Assembly (NCBI GenBank): GCA_017397565.1
Contig: JAFQIL010000006.1
Span: 1-41,713, forward strand
Length of the DNA: 41,713 bases
Direction: 5' to 3'
Source of the DNA: Oscillospiraceae bacterium
GTDB lineage: Bacteria; Bacillota; Clostridia; Oscillospirales; Oscillospiraceae
Part shown: positions 16,403 through 23,929 of the stretch, piece by piece
Layout: each line of letters starts with the position of its first letter
How positions within the stretch are numbered: the first letter of the stretch is position 1
Program-made: the position numbers and the translations under genes
Notes under the pieces: model-generated
Told to the model about the DNA's origin: nothing
Databases searched by the model: none
What the model saw: only the letters and a program-made list of their open reading frames with translations

Positions 16403-17056
16403 TTAGAATCCATAGAACTCTAAAAAGCGTTTTGTTTCATCCTTTTCAGGAGAGGTTAGCATCTGCTGGGCAGTACCAACTTCTAAAAGCCTTCCCTCAT
16501 GGAAAAACAGCACTTCATCCGCGATCCGCCGCGCCTGCTGCAAACTATGCGTAACCAGCACCAAAGCGCAGCCGGTCTTTTTTACATATTCCACGATTAT
16601 TTTTTCAGCCAGCAAAGACGTTTCCATATCCATAGCGGCAGTCGGTTCATCCAGAATGACCAGGTCATATTGTTTCATCATGAGCCGTGCCAGAGCCATC
16701 CGGGCGGTTTCACCGCCTGAGAGACGATCTGCCCGTTTGCTGGCCAGATGACCAATCTGAACTGCGTCCATTAGGGCGTTGGCGCGGGTTATATCATTAC
16801 CATTCAAGAGAAGATTTGCTTTTGTGCTCATACGGAAGGCGTAATTTTTTTGGGGCATATATCCGATTGCACCACCGCTGAACAGCCGGTCTCTCTTGTC
16901 CGGGCGCAAGATCCCTGCAAGGATCTTGGCGAAGGTGGATTTTCCGCTGCCATTTGCTCCGACGATGGCATAGATCCTTCCATGCTGCAATTCAATTCCG
17001 GGAAAATCCAGAACGCATCGACCTTCATAGGTCTTGGAAAAAGGAGAAATCTTCAT
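16403..17056 (-). CDS. tupC: Tungstate ABC transporter ATPase TupC
   Basis: ATPase driving tungstate uptake. The 217 residues contain Walker A GANGSGKST (33-41), an MPQKNYAF Q-loop region, the signature LSGGE (112-116), Walker B DLVILDEP (131-138) and the switch histidine H170. The start codon overlaps the tupB stop by four bases (ATGA), so the two are translationally coupled. Assignment to tungstate rests on its partners: the TupB-type permease and the TupA-type binding protein. Molybdate or vanadate are possible alternatives. Confidence 0.85.
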   Translation of the reverse strand: MKISPFSKTYEGRCVLDFPGIELQHGRIYAIVGANGSGKSTFAKILAGILRPDKRDRLFSGGAIGYMPQKNYAFRMSTKANLLLNGNDITRANALMDAVQIGHLASKRADRLSGGETARMALARLMMKQYDLVILDEPTAAMDMETSLLAEKIIVEYVKKTGCALVLVTHSLQQARRIADEVLFFHEGRLLEVGTAQQMLTSPEKDETKRFLEFYGF

Positions 17057-17739
17057 CGACTCAACCTCCTTTGCAGCAGGGAAATTACAATATTGACAAT
17101 CAGTGAAAGGCTCAGCAGAATAATCCCTAACGCCACGCCCAAGGAGAAATTGCCACGGTTTGTATACTGCATAATAGCCGTGGTCATGACATTGGTTTTC
17201 CAGCTAATTGCCCCGCCAACCATGGACACCGCTCCCACCTCAGCAATAGAACGGGAGAAAGCCAGTAAATAGGCGGAGATGATCGGGTAGATACATTCGC
17301 TGCACAGAAGCAGGAAGGTTTTTGTGCCGCTCAGCCCAAGGCCTTTTGCCGTTTCCCGAACAGCCGGAGCAACGCCGGCCACATAGGTTTCCATATTGCC
17401 TACCACAATCGGTGTGATCAGCACGACCTGCGCCATAATCATGATATCTACCGTAAACAATAGCCGCAGATGCCGGAATGGTCCGACACCGGAAAACAGC
17501 ATATAGAATAGCAAACCGCAAACAACCGGCGGCATACCCATCAGAGTCCGGTTGGCAACCAGCAGCACATTTCTTCCGGGGAATCTGCAAGAACCCAACC
17601 AAATGCCGATGGGCAGACCGATCAAAAGGGCAATAATAGAGCTTTGAAGACTCATTTGCGCAGTGACACTTAAGATGTCCAGCAATTCCGCATCCATGGA
17701 CGCAATCAGCTCAATTGCTTTCATCAAGGCTGTTTTCAT
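17053..17739 (-). CDS. tupB: Tungstate ABC transporter permease TupB
   Basis: Membrane subunit of 228 residues with five to six membrane segments. The cytoplasmic coupling loop reads SIAEVGAVSMVGG, which matches the TupB family, and NRTLMGMPPVVCGLLFYMLFS-type sequence is also typical. AAGGAG lies before the ATG at 17739. A terminator-like stem stands between this gene and tupA, as is common where the binding protein must be made in excess. Confidence 0.88.
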   Translation of the reverse strand: MKTALMKAIELIASMDAELLDILSVTAQMSLQSSIIALLIGLPIGIWLGSCRFPGRNVLLVANRTLMGMPPVVCGLLFYMLFSGVGPFRHLRLLFTVDIMIMAQVVLITPIVVGNMETYVAGVAPAVRETAKGLGLSGTKTFLLLCSECIYPIISAYLLAFSRSIAEVGAVSMVGGAISWKTNVMTTAIMQYTNRGNFSLGVALGIILLSLSLIVNIVISLLQRRLSR

Positions 17740-17757
17740 GTGTGCTGCTCCTTCCTT

Positions 17758-17792
17758 TAGAAAATCCCGTAGGAGAGAACTCCCACGGGATT
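17758..17792 (-). terminator. Attenuating stem-loop between tupA and tupB
   Basis: AATCCCGT ... ACGGGATT stem with inner GGAG/CTCC pairs, followed on the minus strand by TTTTC. Probably a partial terminator that sets the tupA to tupBC ratio. Confidence 0.65.
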
Positions 17793-17817
17793 ATTTTACT
17801 TTATAATTGTTGGAAAA

Positions 17818-18786
17818 TCAATCCATAACACCTTTGTTTGCTACAAAGGTCAGGAAGGTAGCCTTATCGGTCAGGATATAGGCATCCATTTCTTCAGCCA
17901 TAACCAGGCATGCGCCCATGCCAGTGTTGGCGGAAATGTACCACTCGGTATAATTCTTGAAAGAATCAGCTTCCTTGGTGATGCCCAGGGACTCGGGCCA
18001 CAGAGCCAGTTCCTTGGTGTGGGTGCCGGAGCCGTCACCCCGGGAAATAAACTTATGCTTGCCGTCAGCAATCGCCTTGAAAGCATCCAGAACGGAAGCG
18101 GCAGCCTTGACACCGGCGGGGTCAGCAGAAGGACCGCACAGGACGAAGTAGTTGTAGATAAAGGAAACGCGCTCAGCGCTGAAACCTTCCACCACACGGC
18201 CAAAACCGTCGTTTACAAAGGTCTCTTCCTGGCTTTTGGAGTGGACCAGGATCAGGTCGGCATTACCTGCCTTAGCGGCAGCAATGGCCTTACCGGTACC
18301 TGCAGACTGGACCTCTACCTTGTAGCCGTAAGCAGTCTCGAAAGCGGGCAGCAGGTAGCCCAGCAGGCCGGAGTCCTTCACGGAAGTAGTGGTAGACAGA
18401 CGGATTGTCTTGGTTTCTTCAGTAGCCTTGGCAATCTCGCCGGTATACTTGGGAGCATTCTCCAGCACATAGAACAGGTACTCGCCGTACTCCTTGTAGC
18501 CGTATTCGCCGGCCATCTTCAGAGCCTCTTCACTCAGCAGCCACTGAATCAAAGCATTGGCACCGGCGGTGTTCACATAGACGCCGGATACTGCTTTGCC
18601 GTCAGCATCCACAAAGGGAGCTTCGGGATTGACAGCGATGGCAGAATAGGTGTTGAGCATCTTGTCGTCGGCTTCCTTCAGGATCACGGTGTCAACGGCA
18701 GGAGTCTCATCCTGCGGTTTGGTTGCGCACGCGGTCAGACCCATAATCATAACCAGTGCGAGCAGCAAGGAAATCAGTTTTTTCAT
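17818..18786 (-). CDS. tupA: Tungstate-binding lipoprotein TupA, circularly permuted
   Basis: Extracytoplasmic binding protein for tungstate. The start is ATG 18786 (GGAGG upstream), giving 322 residues; the frame upstream is untranslated leader. A lipoprotein signal ends at C20 (LTAC). In ordinary TupA the mature protein begins with the TTTSxxxSGLL oxyanion loop and ends with a segment of the type VIVNEGDDSLKNFYSVIATNP ... F.KW.TS ... LF. Here that segment comes first: VILKEADDKMLNTYSAIAVNP (34-54), ALIQWLLSEEA (78-88), YLFY (103-106). A linker (110-127) leads to LSTTTSVKDSGLL (130-142), ADLILVHSK (177-184), FISRGDGSGTHTKE (247-259) and WYISANTGMGA (282-292). The protein stops after DAYILTDKATFLTFVANKGVMD, exactly where the moved segment would normally follow. 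All parts are present once, so this is a permutation, not a truncation. Confidence 0.88.
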   Translation of the reverse strand: MKKLISLLLALVMIMGLTACATKPQDETPAVDTVILKEADDKMLNTYSAIAVNPEAPFVDADGKAVSGVYVNTAGANALIQWLLSEEALKMAGEYGYKEYGEYLFYVLENAPKYTGEIAKATEETKTIRLSTTTSVKDSGLLGYLLPAFETAYGYKVEVQSAGTGKAIAAAKAGNADLILVHSKSQEETFVNDGFGRVVEGFSAERVSFIYNYFVLCGPSADPAGVKAAASVLDAFKAIADGKHKFISRGDGSGTHTKELALWPESLGITKEADSFKNYTEWYISANTGMGACLVMAEEMDAYILTDKATFLTFVANKGVMD

Positions 18787-18810
18787 ATTGTTCCTCCAAA
18801 AAAAGATAAT

Positions 18811-18930
18811 AAAAAAACGAACCATCCCAAATGCAAAAGGATATACTTTCCGTATTACCGTTTTGCTTTCGGGAAGAGGCTCGTCCACCGCTCCACAAAG
18901 GCTATGTACCCTCACAATTTGGGGGTTCAT
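18811..18930 (-). ncRNA. Structured tupA leader ending in a terminator; candidate Mo/W-cofactor riboswitch
   Basis: Between the tupA promoter and its ribosome site lies a leader of about 150 bases. Its ends pair over a long distance: GAACCCCCAAAT (18928-18917) with ATTTGGGATGGTTC (18832-18819), broken only by a two-base bulge. That closing stem is followed within one base by seven T (18817-18811), so formation of the stem would end transcription. The enclosed part holds further hairpins, one with GCAAAA/TTTTGC arms. Such a closed domain fused to a terminator suits a ligand-sensing RNA. By position, the Moco/Tuco riboswitch class (Rfam RF01055) is the first candidate, but I cannot confirm its consensus by eye. 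Confidence 0.5.
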
Positions 18931-18942
18931 TTTTACCAAAAG

Positions 18943-18971
18943 ATTATAGCACAAAAGAAAAGAAAAAGCAA
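18943..18971 (-). promoter_or_regulatory. Promoter of tupABC
   Basis: On the minus strand TTGCTT (18971-18966), 17 bases, TATAAT (18948-18943). Same -35 hexamer as the fdhA and diaphorase promoters. Confidence 0.8.
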
Positions 18972-19001
18972 CAGTTTTTCTTTTCTTTTTTGAAAATATG
19001 C

Positions 19002-19119
19002 GGTATAATAACTGCATAGCAGTTATTATACCAATTTATCGCCATTTTCCTCCCCGGCTTCGCCGGAAACCGGAAAATATGGCTATGATACCATTTCGCT
19101 TGCGCTACATGGTATCATA
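19002..19119. promoter_or_regulatory. Three consecutive inverted repeats between tupA and moaE
   Basis: First, a perfect 14-base palindrome with a three-base centre, GGTATAATAACTGC / GCAGTTATTATACC (19002-19032); it carries a TATAAT box on each strand. Second, GCCATTTTCC / GGAAAATATGGC (19041-19083) enclosing CCGGC-TTCG-CCGG pairing. Third, TATGATACCAT / ATGGTATCATA (19084-19119). The first is a good candidate for an operator over the moaE promoter. A further small hairpin GGCAC/GTGCC followed by TTTTTT lies at 19127-19155, inside the moaE leader. Confidence 0.6.
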
Positions 19120-19172
19120 AAGAAAAGGCACAGTCAGGTGCCGATCTGTTTTTTAAGTTGGAGGTTTTCATA

Positions 19173-19565
19173 ATGAAAAAAGAAATTCCTTCCATTGATG
19201 CATGGCTGGCAGAAGCCAAAGCCCATGAATCTGCGCCGAAAATCGGCATGTATCTGACCCATAACGGCACTGTCCGCCAGACTGCCAAGGCAAAAGTCCG
19301 TTACGGTGCGCAGGACGCCAAGGAAGTAACCGGCATGGTCTTTTCCTATGACCGGGAAAAGGTCGATTCCGTCATTTCCGACACCTACAAAATGGAGGGT
19401 ATTTACTATATCAAGGTCTGGCTGAATGAAGGTCAACTCAAAATGGGCGACGACATTATGTATGTACTCATTGGTGGTGATATTCGTCCCAGAGTTGTGG
19501 ATGCGCTGCAATATTTGGTGGGCCGAATCAAGAATGAGTGCGTTACAGAAACAGAACTAAACTGA
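19173..19565 (+). CDS. moaE: MoaE-like protein (molybdopterin synthase large subunit family)
   Basis: Molybdopterin synthase puts two sulfurs, carried by MoaD, onto precursor Z. This 130-residue protein fits the MoaE fold (GMYLTHNGTVRQTAKAKV, then VWLNEGQLKMGDDIMYVLIGGDIRP and ALQYLVGRIK) and belongs to the short clostridial branch. The usual C-terminal part with the catalytic APFWKKE motif is replaced by IKNECVTETELN; one lysine (IK) is kept, the second is not obvious. The start is ATG 19173 with GGAGG eight bases before; a TTG five codons upstream overlaps the ribosome site and is unlikely. It stands alone, divergent from tupA and convergent with the moeA-mog operon. No MoaD is found in the window. 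Assignment to the family is good; catalytic competence is uncertain. Confidence 0.75.
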   Translation: MKKEIPSIDAWLAEAKAHESAPKIGMYLTHNGTVRQTAKAKVRYGAQDAKEVTGMVFSYDREKVDSVISDTYKMEGIYYIKVWLNEGQLKMGDDIMYVLIGGDIRPRVVDALQYLVGRIKNECVTETELN

Positions 19566-19596
19566 AACAGCCCCCGGGAAGCTGGGGAAAATACTT

Positions 19597-19721
19597 GCCA
19601 ATTCCCGTTTATCGGGCGGGTATGCACCCGCTGGCAATTTCGGGACTGACTGTCGGACGGGCATCGCTACTGCGTTCCACCGCCCGGTTCGCTACGCTGT
19701 TTGCCAATTCCCGTTTGTCGG
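19597..19721 (+). repeat. R3 repeat, copy 2
   Basis: GCCAATTCCCG ... GGGCGGG ... CCCGC ... GGCAATTTCGGGACTG ... CACCGCCCGGTTCGC ... GCCAATTCCCG. It begins 31 bases after the moaE stop. Same family as 4142 and 28297. Confidence 0.75.
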
Positions 19722-19753
19722 TTAGTTGCGTTAGGACCTAGCGGCGTAGCCGC

Positions 19754-19935
19754 AAGGCCTTCTCCTTGAGGAGAAGGTGGCAAAAATCTCTGATTTTTGA
19801 CGGATGTGGTGGTCTGCGAAGCAGCTTTGCGACACATTTTACATTTTTACGCCGCTACGCGGCTACACCACATCAGTCACACCCCGGTTCCGAAGTGCCG
19901 GTGTGTGACAGCTTCTCCTCAAGGAGAAGCCTTTG
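19754..19935. repeat. R4 repeat (MITE-like) with inverted ends
   Basis: Ends AAGGCCTTCTCCTTGAGGAG and CTCCTCAAGGAGAAGCCTT are inverted copies. Inside are palindromic pieces (GCGTAGC/GCTACGC, CACACC/GGTGTG). It is nested within an R1/R3-type border: GCCAATTCCCGTTTGTCGG lies before it and AAATGGCAATTTGTTGG after it (to 19977). The whole 19566-20055 gap is repeat DNA and has no gene. Confidence 0.65.
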
Positions 19936-20024
19936 CACTCTATCGCAACTCCCCGATAAATGGCAATTTGTTGGGCGATTCGTATCGGGCAATAGCTATG
20001 CGGTATGGGCCTGGGTAATATTTT

Positions 20025-20050
20025 AGGGACTGTTGTTTTCAACAGTCCCT
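20025..20050. terminator. Terminator between moaE and mog
   Basis: AGGGACTGTTG, loop TTTT, CAACAGTCCCT, followed on the plus strand by TATTTTTATT. The T run favours transcription from the moaE side; it may also mark the end of the mog operon. Confidence 0.75.
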
Positions 20051-20055
20051 TATTT

Positions 20056-20547
20056 TTATTTGGCGCAGTCTGCGCTGCCTTCAGAGTAAAGCATATCCAG
20101 TCCGTGAGAAACAGGATCGATAACCGCCAGAATGTTTTCCTGGCTTGCCTTTTTGCTGCCGGGAAGGTTGATGATCAGGCTGCGGCCGCGGATACCTGCG
20201 CCAGATCTGGACAGGCAACCCTTCGGCGTGATCCGCATAGACGCTACCCGCATCGCTTCGGGGATACCGGGCGTGGGGCGTTCCACTACCTCCATAGTAG
20301 CTTCCGGTGTAATATCCCGGGGCGAAAAGCCTGTGCCGCCTGTGGTCAACACCAGTGCAATATGCATTTCGTCGGCACATTTGATAAGCTCGGACTTAAT
20401 CATCTCCCGGTCATCGGGAATGATTTGCGTATAAGTGACATCGAAGCCTTTATCCTTCAAAATCTCCACCAGATTCGGACCGCTGGTATCTACACGCTCA
20501 CCACGGTATCCCTTGTCACTGATGGTAATGACAGCAGCAGTATACAT
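20056..20547 (-). CDS. mog: Molybdopterin adenylyltransferase family protein Mog/MoaB
   Basis: Activates molybdopterin by adenylation before MoeA inserts the metal. The start is ATG 20547 (AAGGAG upstream), giving 163 residues. Family motifs are TISDKGYRGERVDTSGP, VLTTGGTGFSPRDITPEAT and NLPGSKKASQENI, near the C-terminus. It begins one base after the moaC stop. It is the last gene of the cofactor operon. MogA and MoaB are close paralogues and cannot be separated by eye. Confidence 0.88.
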   Translation of the reverse strand: MYTAAVITISDKGYRGERVDTSGPNLVEILKDKGFDVTYTQIIPDDREMIKSELIKCADEMHIALVLTTGGTGFSPRDITPEATMEVVERPTPGIPEAMRVASMRITPKGCLSRSGAGIRGRSLIINLPGSKKASQENILAVIDPVSHGLDMLYSEGSADCAK

Positions 20548-20548
20548 A

Positions 20549-21031
20549 TTAGTACTCCTTCCTGAAATAATCTCCATGGACGCCACCGGTTTTGCTGAGT
20601 AGCCGGATGTTGGAGATTACAATATCTTTTTGGACCGCCTTACACATATCATAAACTGTCAGAGCAGCGGTGGATACCGCCGTCAGCGCCTCCATCTCTA
20701 CGCCCGTACGGCCATCGCAGGAAACGGTGGCGCGGATCTCCACAGATTTGCGGTTTTCATCCAGTGTCAGCTCCAAATTAATGCCATCCATCAAGATGGG
20801 ATGACACATTGGGATGATATCCGGGGTGCGCTTGGCGCCCATAACACCGGCAATTTGCGCAACCGTCAACACATCTCCCTTCTTCATACCGCCGCTTTGA
20901 ATCAGAGAAAAGGTTTCTTCATTTACAAGCACGCGGCCCGCTGCCACTGCGGTGCGTTGCGAAATGGGTTTTTCTCCCACATCCACCATCTTGGCGCGAC
21001 CCTGTTCATTAAAGTGGGTAAAGTCGGACAT
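20549..21031 (-). CDS. moaC: Cyclic pyranopterin monophosphate synthase MoaC
   Basis: Second enzyme of precursor Z formation, after MoaA. The 160-residue length is normal. The opening MSDFTHFNEQGRAKMVDVGEK and the active-site stretches IPMCHPILMDGINLEL, DGRTGVEMEALTAVSTAALTVYDMCKAV and the lysine-rich end are typical. It lies three bases after moaA, in one operon. Confidence 0.95.
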   Translation of the reverse strand: MSDFTHFNEQGRAKMVDVGEKPISQRTAVAAGRVLVNEETFSLIQSGGMKKGDVLTVAQIAGVMGAKRTPDIIPMCHPILMDGINLELTLDENRKSVEIRATVSCDGRTGVEMEALTAVSTAALTVYDMCKAVQKDIVISNIRLLSKTGGVHGDYFRKEY

Positions 21032-21034
21032 CGT

Positions 21035-21988
21035 TCAGCCTCCTATTTGATTCATGTTTCGTCCTGCCTGGCTTCTGTGCAGCGCATCCAAATCCCCATG
21101 CCAAGCGGGTTTGTTCCAAATGGCTTCCTTTAGCACACGCTGCATTCCGGAAAAGTCCAAACCCTTCAGGGAATACTCGTCGCTGCTGTGCAGGCAGGGC
21201 TTCACCTTGCCATCGGCTGTCAGACGAATCCGATTGCAGCAGCCGCAGAAATGGGCACTAACCGGGCTGATAAGACCTATATTTCCTTTGGCATCCGGCA
21301 AGCGGTACAGCTTGGCGACGCCGTCATCTTCTCCTACAGGGACAGCATCCGGCAGATAATCAAGAACACGGGTGCAGGGAATGAAGGCCTTTTCATCAAA
21401 ATCACCGCTGTCATACATGGGCATCATCTCAATGAAGCGCATATCCACAGGATACTGCCTGGTCAATTCCGCCAACTGTGGAATGTCCTCCTCGTTAAAG
21501 CCGCCGATTAACACGGAATTGATTTTTATTTTCTCAAAACCCGCCTTCAGCGCGGCATCCAAACCCGCCCGGAATGCTTCCAGCTTGCCCACACGGGTGA
21601 TGTAAGCATACTTTTCTTCATTCAATGTATCCAAGCTTAGATTCAGCCGCTTCACACCGGCTTCCTTCAGCGGTCCGGCCAGCTCCGGCAGGCGTATGCC
21701 GTTGGTGGTAAGGCAAACCTCCCGGATGCCATTTGCCGCAGCAGCTCTGCGGCAGATGGAAACGATGTTCTTTTTTACCAGAGGTTCTCCGCCGGTAAAC
21801 CGCAGCTTGGTGATGCCCAAAGACGCAGCAGCTTCCACAGCTGTGATGATCTCGTCCTCTGTCAGCATTTCGGAATGACTCTTTTTGCAAACACCTTCTT
21901 CCGGCATACAGTACCGGCAACGCAGATTGCACTTATCTGTAACAGAAATGCGAAGATAAGTAATATCACGGCCCAGCCGATCAACCAT
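21035..21988 (-). CDS. moaA: GTP 3',8-cyclase MoaA (radical SAM)
   Basis: First step of the pterin pathway: GTP to 3',8-cyclo-GTP. 317 residues. The SAM cluster motif is TDKCNLRCRYCMPEEG near the N-terminus, and the second [4Fe-4S] motif near residue 250 reads FCGCCNRIRLTADGKVKPCL. The C-terminus ends in Gly-Gly, as needed for activity in MoaA. GAGGTG lies before the ATG. It is between the moeA/PBP gene (26 bases upstream) and moaC. Confidence 0.95.
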   Translation of the reverse strand: MVDRLGRDITYLRISVTDKCNLRCRYCMPEEGVCKKSHSEMLTEDEIITAVEAAASLGITKLRFTGGEPLVKKNIVSICRRAAAANGIREVCLTTNGIRLPELAGPLKEAGVKRLNLSLDTLNEEKYAYITRVGKLEAFRAGLDAALKAGFEKIKINSVLIGGFNEEDIPQLAELTRQYPVDMRFIEMMPMYDSGDFDEKAFIPCTRVLDYLPDAVPVGEDDGVAKLYRLPDAKGNIGLISPVSAHFCGCCNRIRLTADGKVKPCLHSSDEYSLKGLDFSGMQRVLKEAIWNKPAWHGDLDALHRSQAGRNMNQIGG

Positions 21989-22014
21989 AAACTCACCTCG
22001 TTATTTTAGGGGTG

Positions 22015-23925
22015 TCAATCCAACGGAATGACTTCACCGCAACCGTCTACTGTATAACCGCCCAAGGAGAGGATCTTCTCTTTGAAAGCATCGCTCTTCA
22101 TGGTGGCAATCATCTGCTGGATCTGAGGCGTAGCCCACGCATGGTCAGGAATCAACAGATCATATTCCTCAATGCAGATGGGAATGAAGTCCAGTCCGTA
22201 CAGATTTGCAGCAGAGTAGATACCCATGCCGGCATCAGCGCTGCCGCTGACAATCTGCGCTGCCACGGAGGTATGGGTCAGTTCTTCCCGGTCATAGCCG
22301 TAAATAGCGGCGGTATCCAGATTCTCCTGGCTGCACAGATAATCTGTCAGAATCCGGGTACCGGAACCCTTCTGACGGTTGACATAGCGGACACCCTCCC
22401 GTGCAATGTCAGAAAACTTTTGGATATTCAAAGGATTGCCTTTTGCCACCATCATGCCCTGCTGACGGCCCACGCAGCGGATCAGCTTCACGCCGCCGTT
22501 GGGGAAATACTTGTGGATAAAGGAGAGATTGTATTCACCGGTGGCGGTATCCAGTAAATGACAGCCCGCAGCGTGAGCTTCCCCGCGGCGAATAGCCATG
22601 ATACCACCCATCGAGCCAACATGAGAGGACGCCATATAAACACCGGAATCGGCAACATGCAGCATATCGCCCAGTTCATCCAGCAAGGGGTCATGGCTGC
22701 CGATGACAACAACCGTATTTTTCAGCTTTTCTTGGGAGCAGAGCAGCCGGACAGTCACTTCACTGCCTGCTTCATAACCCTCCAGACCTTGGGGTACTTC
22801 CAGAATACCATCGGCTTTCATGAAAGAAGAAACCACACCGCTGCCGCGGCTCAAAGGAGAGGCCATCAATCTGTCACCCACATAGCCCAGGCGCACACGA
22901 ACAAATTCTTGGTATTTCAGACCCGATACAACCGGGCGGGTGAGAATTGCTTTGGCATATACACTTGGTGCAGCAGGCACTTTCAACCAATGGTCAATCA
23001 AAGGCTTCAGCAGCTGCTCAATGACGATAATACCGGAAACGGGATAACCGGGTACACCCAAAATAGGGGTAGCGCCCCGACAGCCCAAAATAGCAGGCTT
23101 ACCGGGCTTCATGGCAATGCCGTGATACAGAACTTCCCCCAATTCCCGGATGACCTGCGCGGAGAAATCTTCCCGGCCGGCAGAGGAACCGGCATTCAGA
23201 ATCACAAGATCACATTCCCCGGCTGCTTGCGCCACAGCATTTTTAATCAGCTGAAATTTGTCGGGAACAATGGGGTACACTTTTGCTTCAGCACCCCACT
23301 GGCGTACCATAGAGGAGAAGATGGATCCGTTGAACTCCAAAATATCGCCGGGTTTCGGATCCGTACAAGGCGGAATGATCTCATCGCCGGTAGGGATAAT
23401 ACCAACGATCGGCTTTCGGATCACTTCTAAGTCCAGCACACCACCGGCAATCATTGCACCAATGGCAGCAGGTGAAACCGGCATATGAGAAGAAAGGATC
23501 ATTTCTCCGGCACAAATGTCTTCACCGATTTGGCGGATATGCTGCCAGGGAGCTGCAGCGTCGTGGATGGTAATGGAGCCGTCTTCGTTTTTGACAATAT
23601 CTTCCACCATGATCACGGCATCACAGTTTTCGGGGATGGGATCACCGGTATCCAGCACGATATATTGATAGGGCTGCAGCTGGATCGGGGTTGTTTCCGT
23701 TGCGCCAAAGGTGTCTCTGGCGTTTACCGCAACACCGTCCATAGCGCTGGCAGCGTAGTGGGGCGCGCAAATGTGGGCATAGACCGCATGGGCGGTGACC
23801 CGTCCACAGGCATCCCACACAGGAATTACTTCCGTCTTAGGGCCATAGCCATGGCTTTTCATCAACTCGATATAGTCTTCCCTTGCTTTTTCCAAAGGAA
23901 TATTGGTTAAATACGCAAATCCCAT
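22015..23925 (-). CDS. MoeA fused to a periplasmic-binding-type (PBP) domain
   Basis: MoeA inserts the metal oxyanion into adenylated pterin. The start is ATG 23925 (AAGGAG upstream), giving 636 residues; an extra 29 codons upstream overlap the previous gene. Residues 1-400 are MoeA: APHYAASAMDGVA (D63), DTGDPIPENCDAV, GIIPTGDEIIPP, then NAGSSAGREDF where the family usually has GGxS, and KPGKPAILG. Residues about 405-636 are a PBP domain of the kind found in ModE-like or LysR-type proteins (VVVIGSHDPLLDELGDML, RYVNRQKGSGTRILTDYL, GSADAGMGIYSAA). There is no signal peptide, so it acts in the cytosol, perhaps sensing or handing over the oxyanion. This fusion is known in anaerobes. It follows moeA by four bases. 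Confidence 0.88.
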   Translation of the reverse strand: MGFAYLTNIPLEKAREDYIELMKSHGYGPKTEVIPVWDACGRVTAHAVYAHICAPHYAASAMDGVAVNARDTFGATETTPIQLQPYQYIVLDTGDPIPENCDAVIMVEDIVKNEDGSITIHDAAAPWQHIRQIGEDICAGEMILSSHMPVSPAAIGAMIAGGVLDLEVIRKPIVGIIPTGDEIIPPCTDPKPGDILEFNGSIFSSMVRQWGAEAKVYPIVPDKFQLIKNAVAQAAGECDLVILNAGSSAGREDFSAQVIRELGEVLYHGIAMKPGKPAILGCRGATPILGVPGYPVSGIIVIEQLLKPLIDHWLKVPAAPSVYAKAILTRPVVSGLKYQEFVRVRLGYVGDRLMASPLSRGSGVVSSFMKADGILEVPQGLEGYEAGSEVTVRLLCSQEKLKNTVVVIGSHDPLLDELGDMLHVADSGVYMASSHVGSMGGIMAIRRGEAHAAGCHLLDTATGEYNLSFIHKYFPNGGVKLIRCVGRQQGMMVAKGNPLNIQKFSDIAREGVRYVNRQKGSGTRILTDYLCSQENLDTAAIYGYDREELTHTSVAAQIVSGSADAGMGIYSAANLYGLDFIPICIEEYDLLIPDHAWATPQIQQMIATMKSDAFKEKILSLGGYTVDGCGEVIPLD

Positions 23926-23929
23926 AGAA

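Noticed and set aside
18787..19017. N-terminal extension of TupA by 77 codons
   Set aside because: The promoter, leader fold and terminator occupy this stretch, and the lipoprotein signal starts at 18786 after GGAGG.
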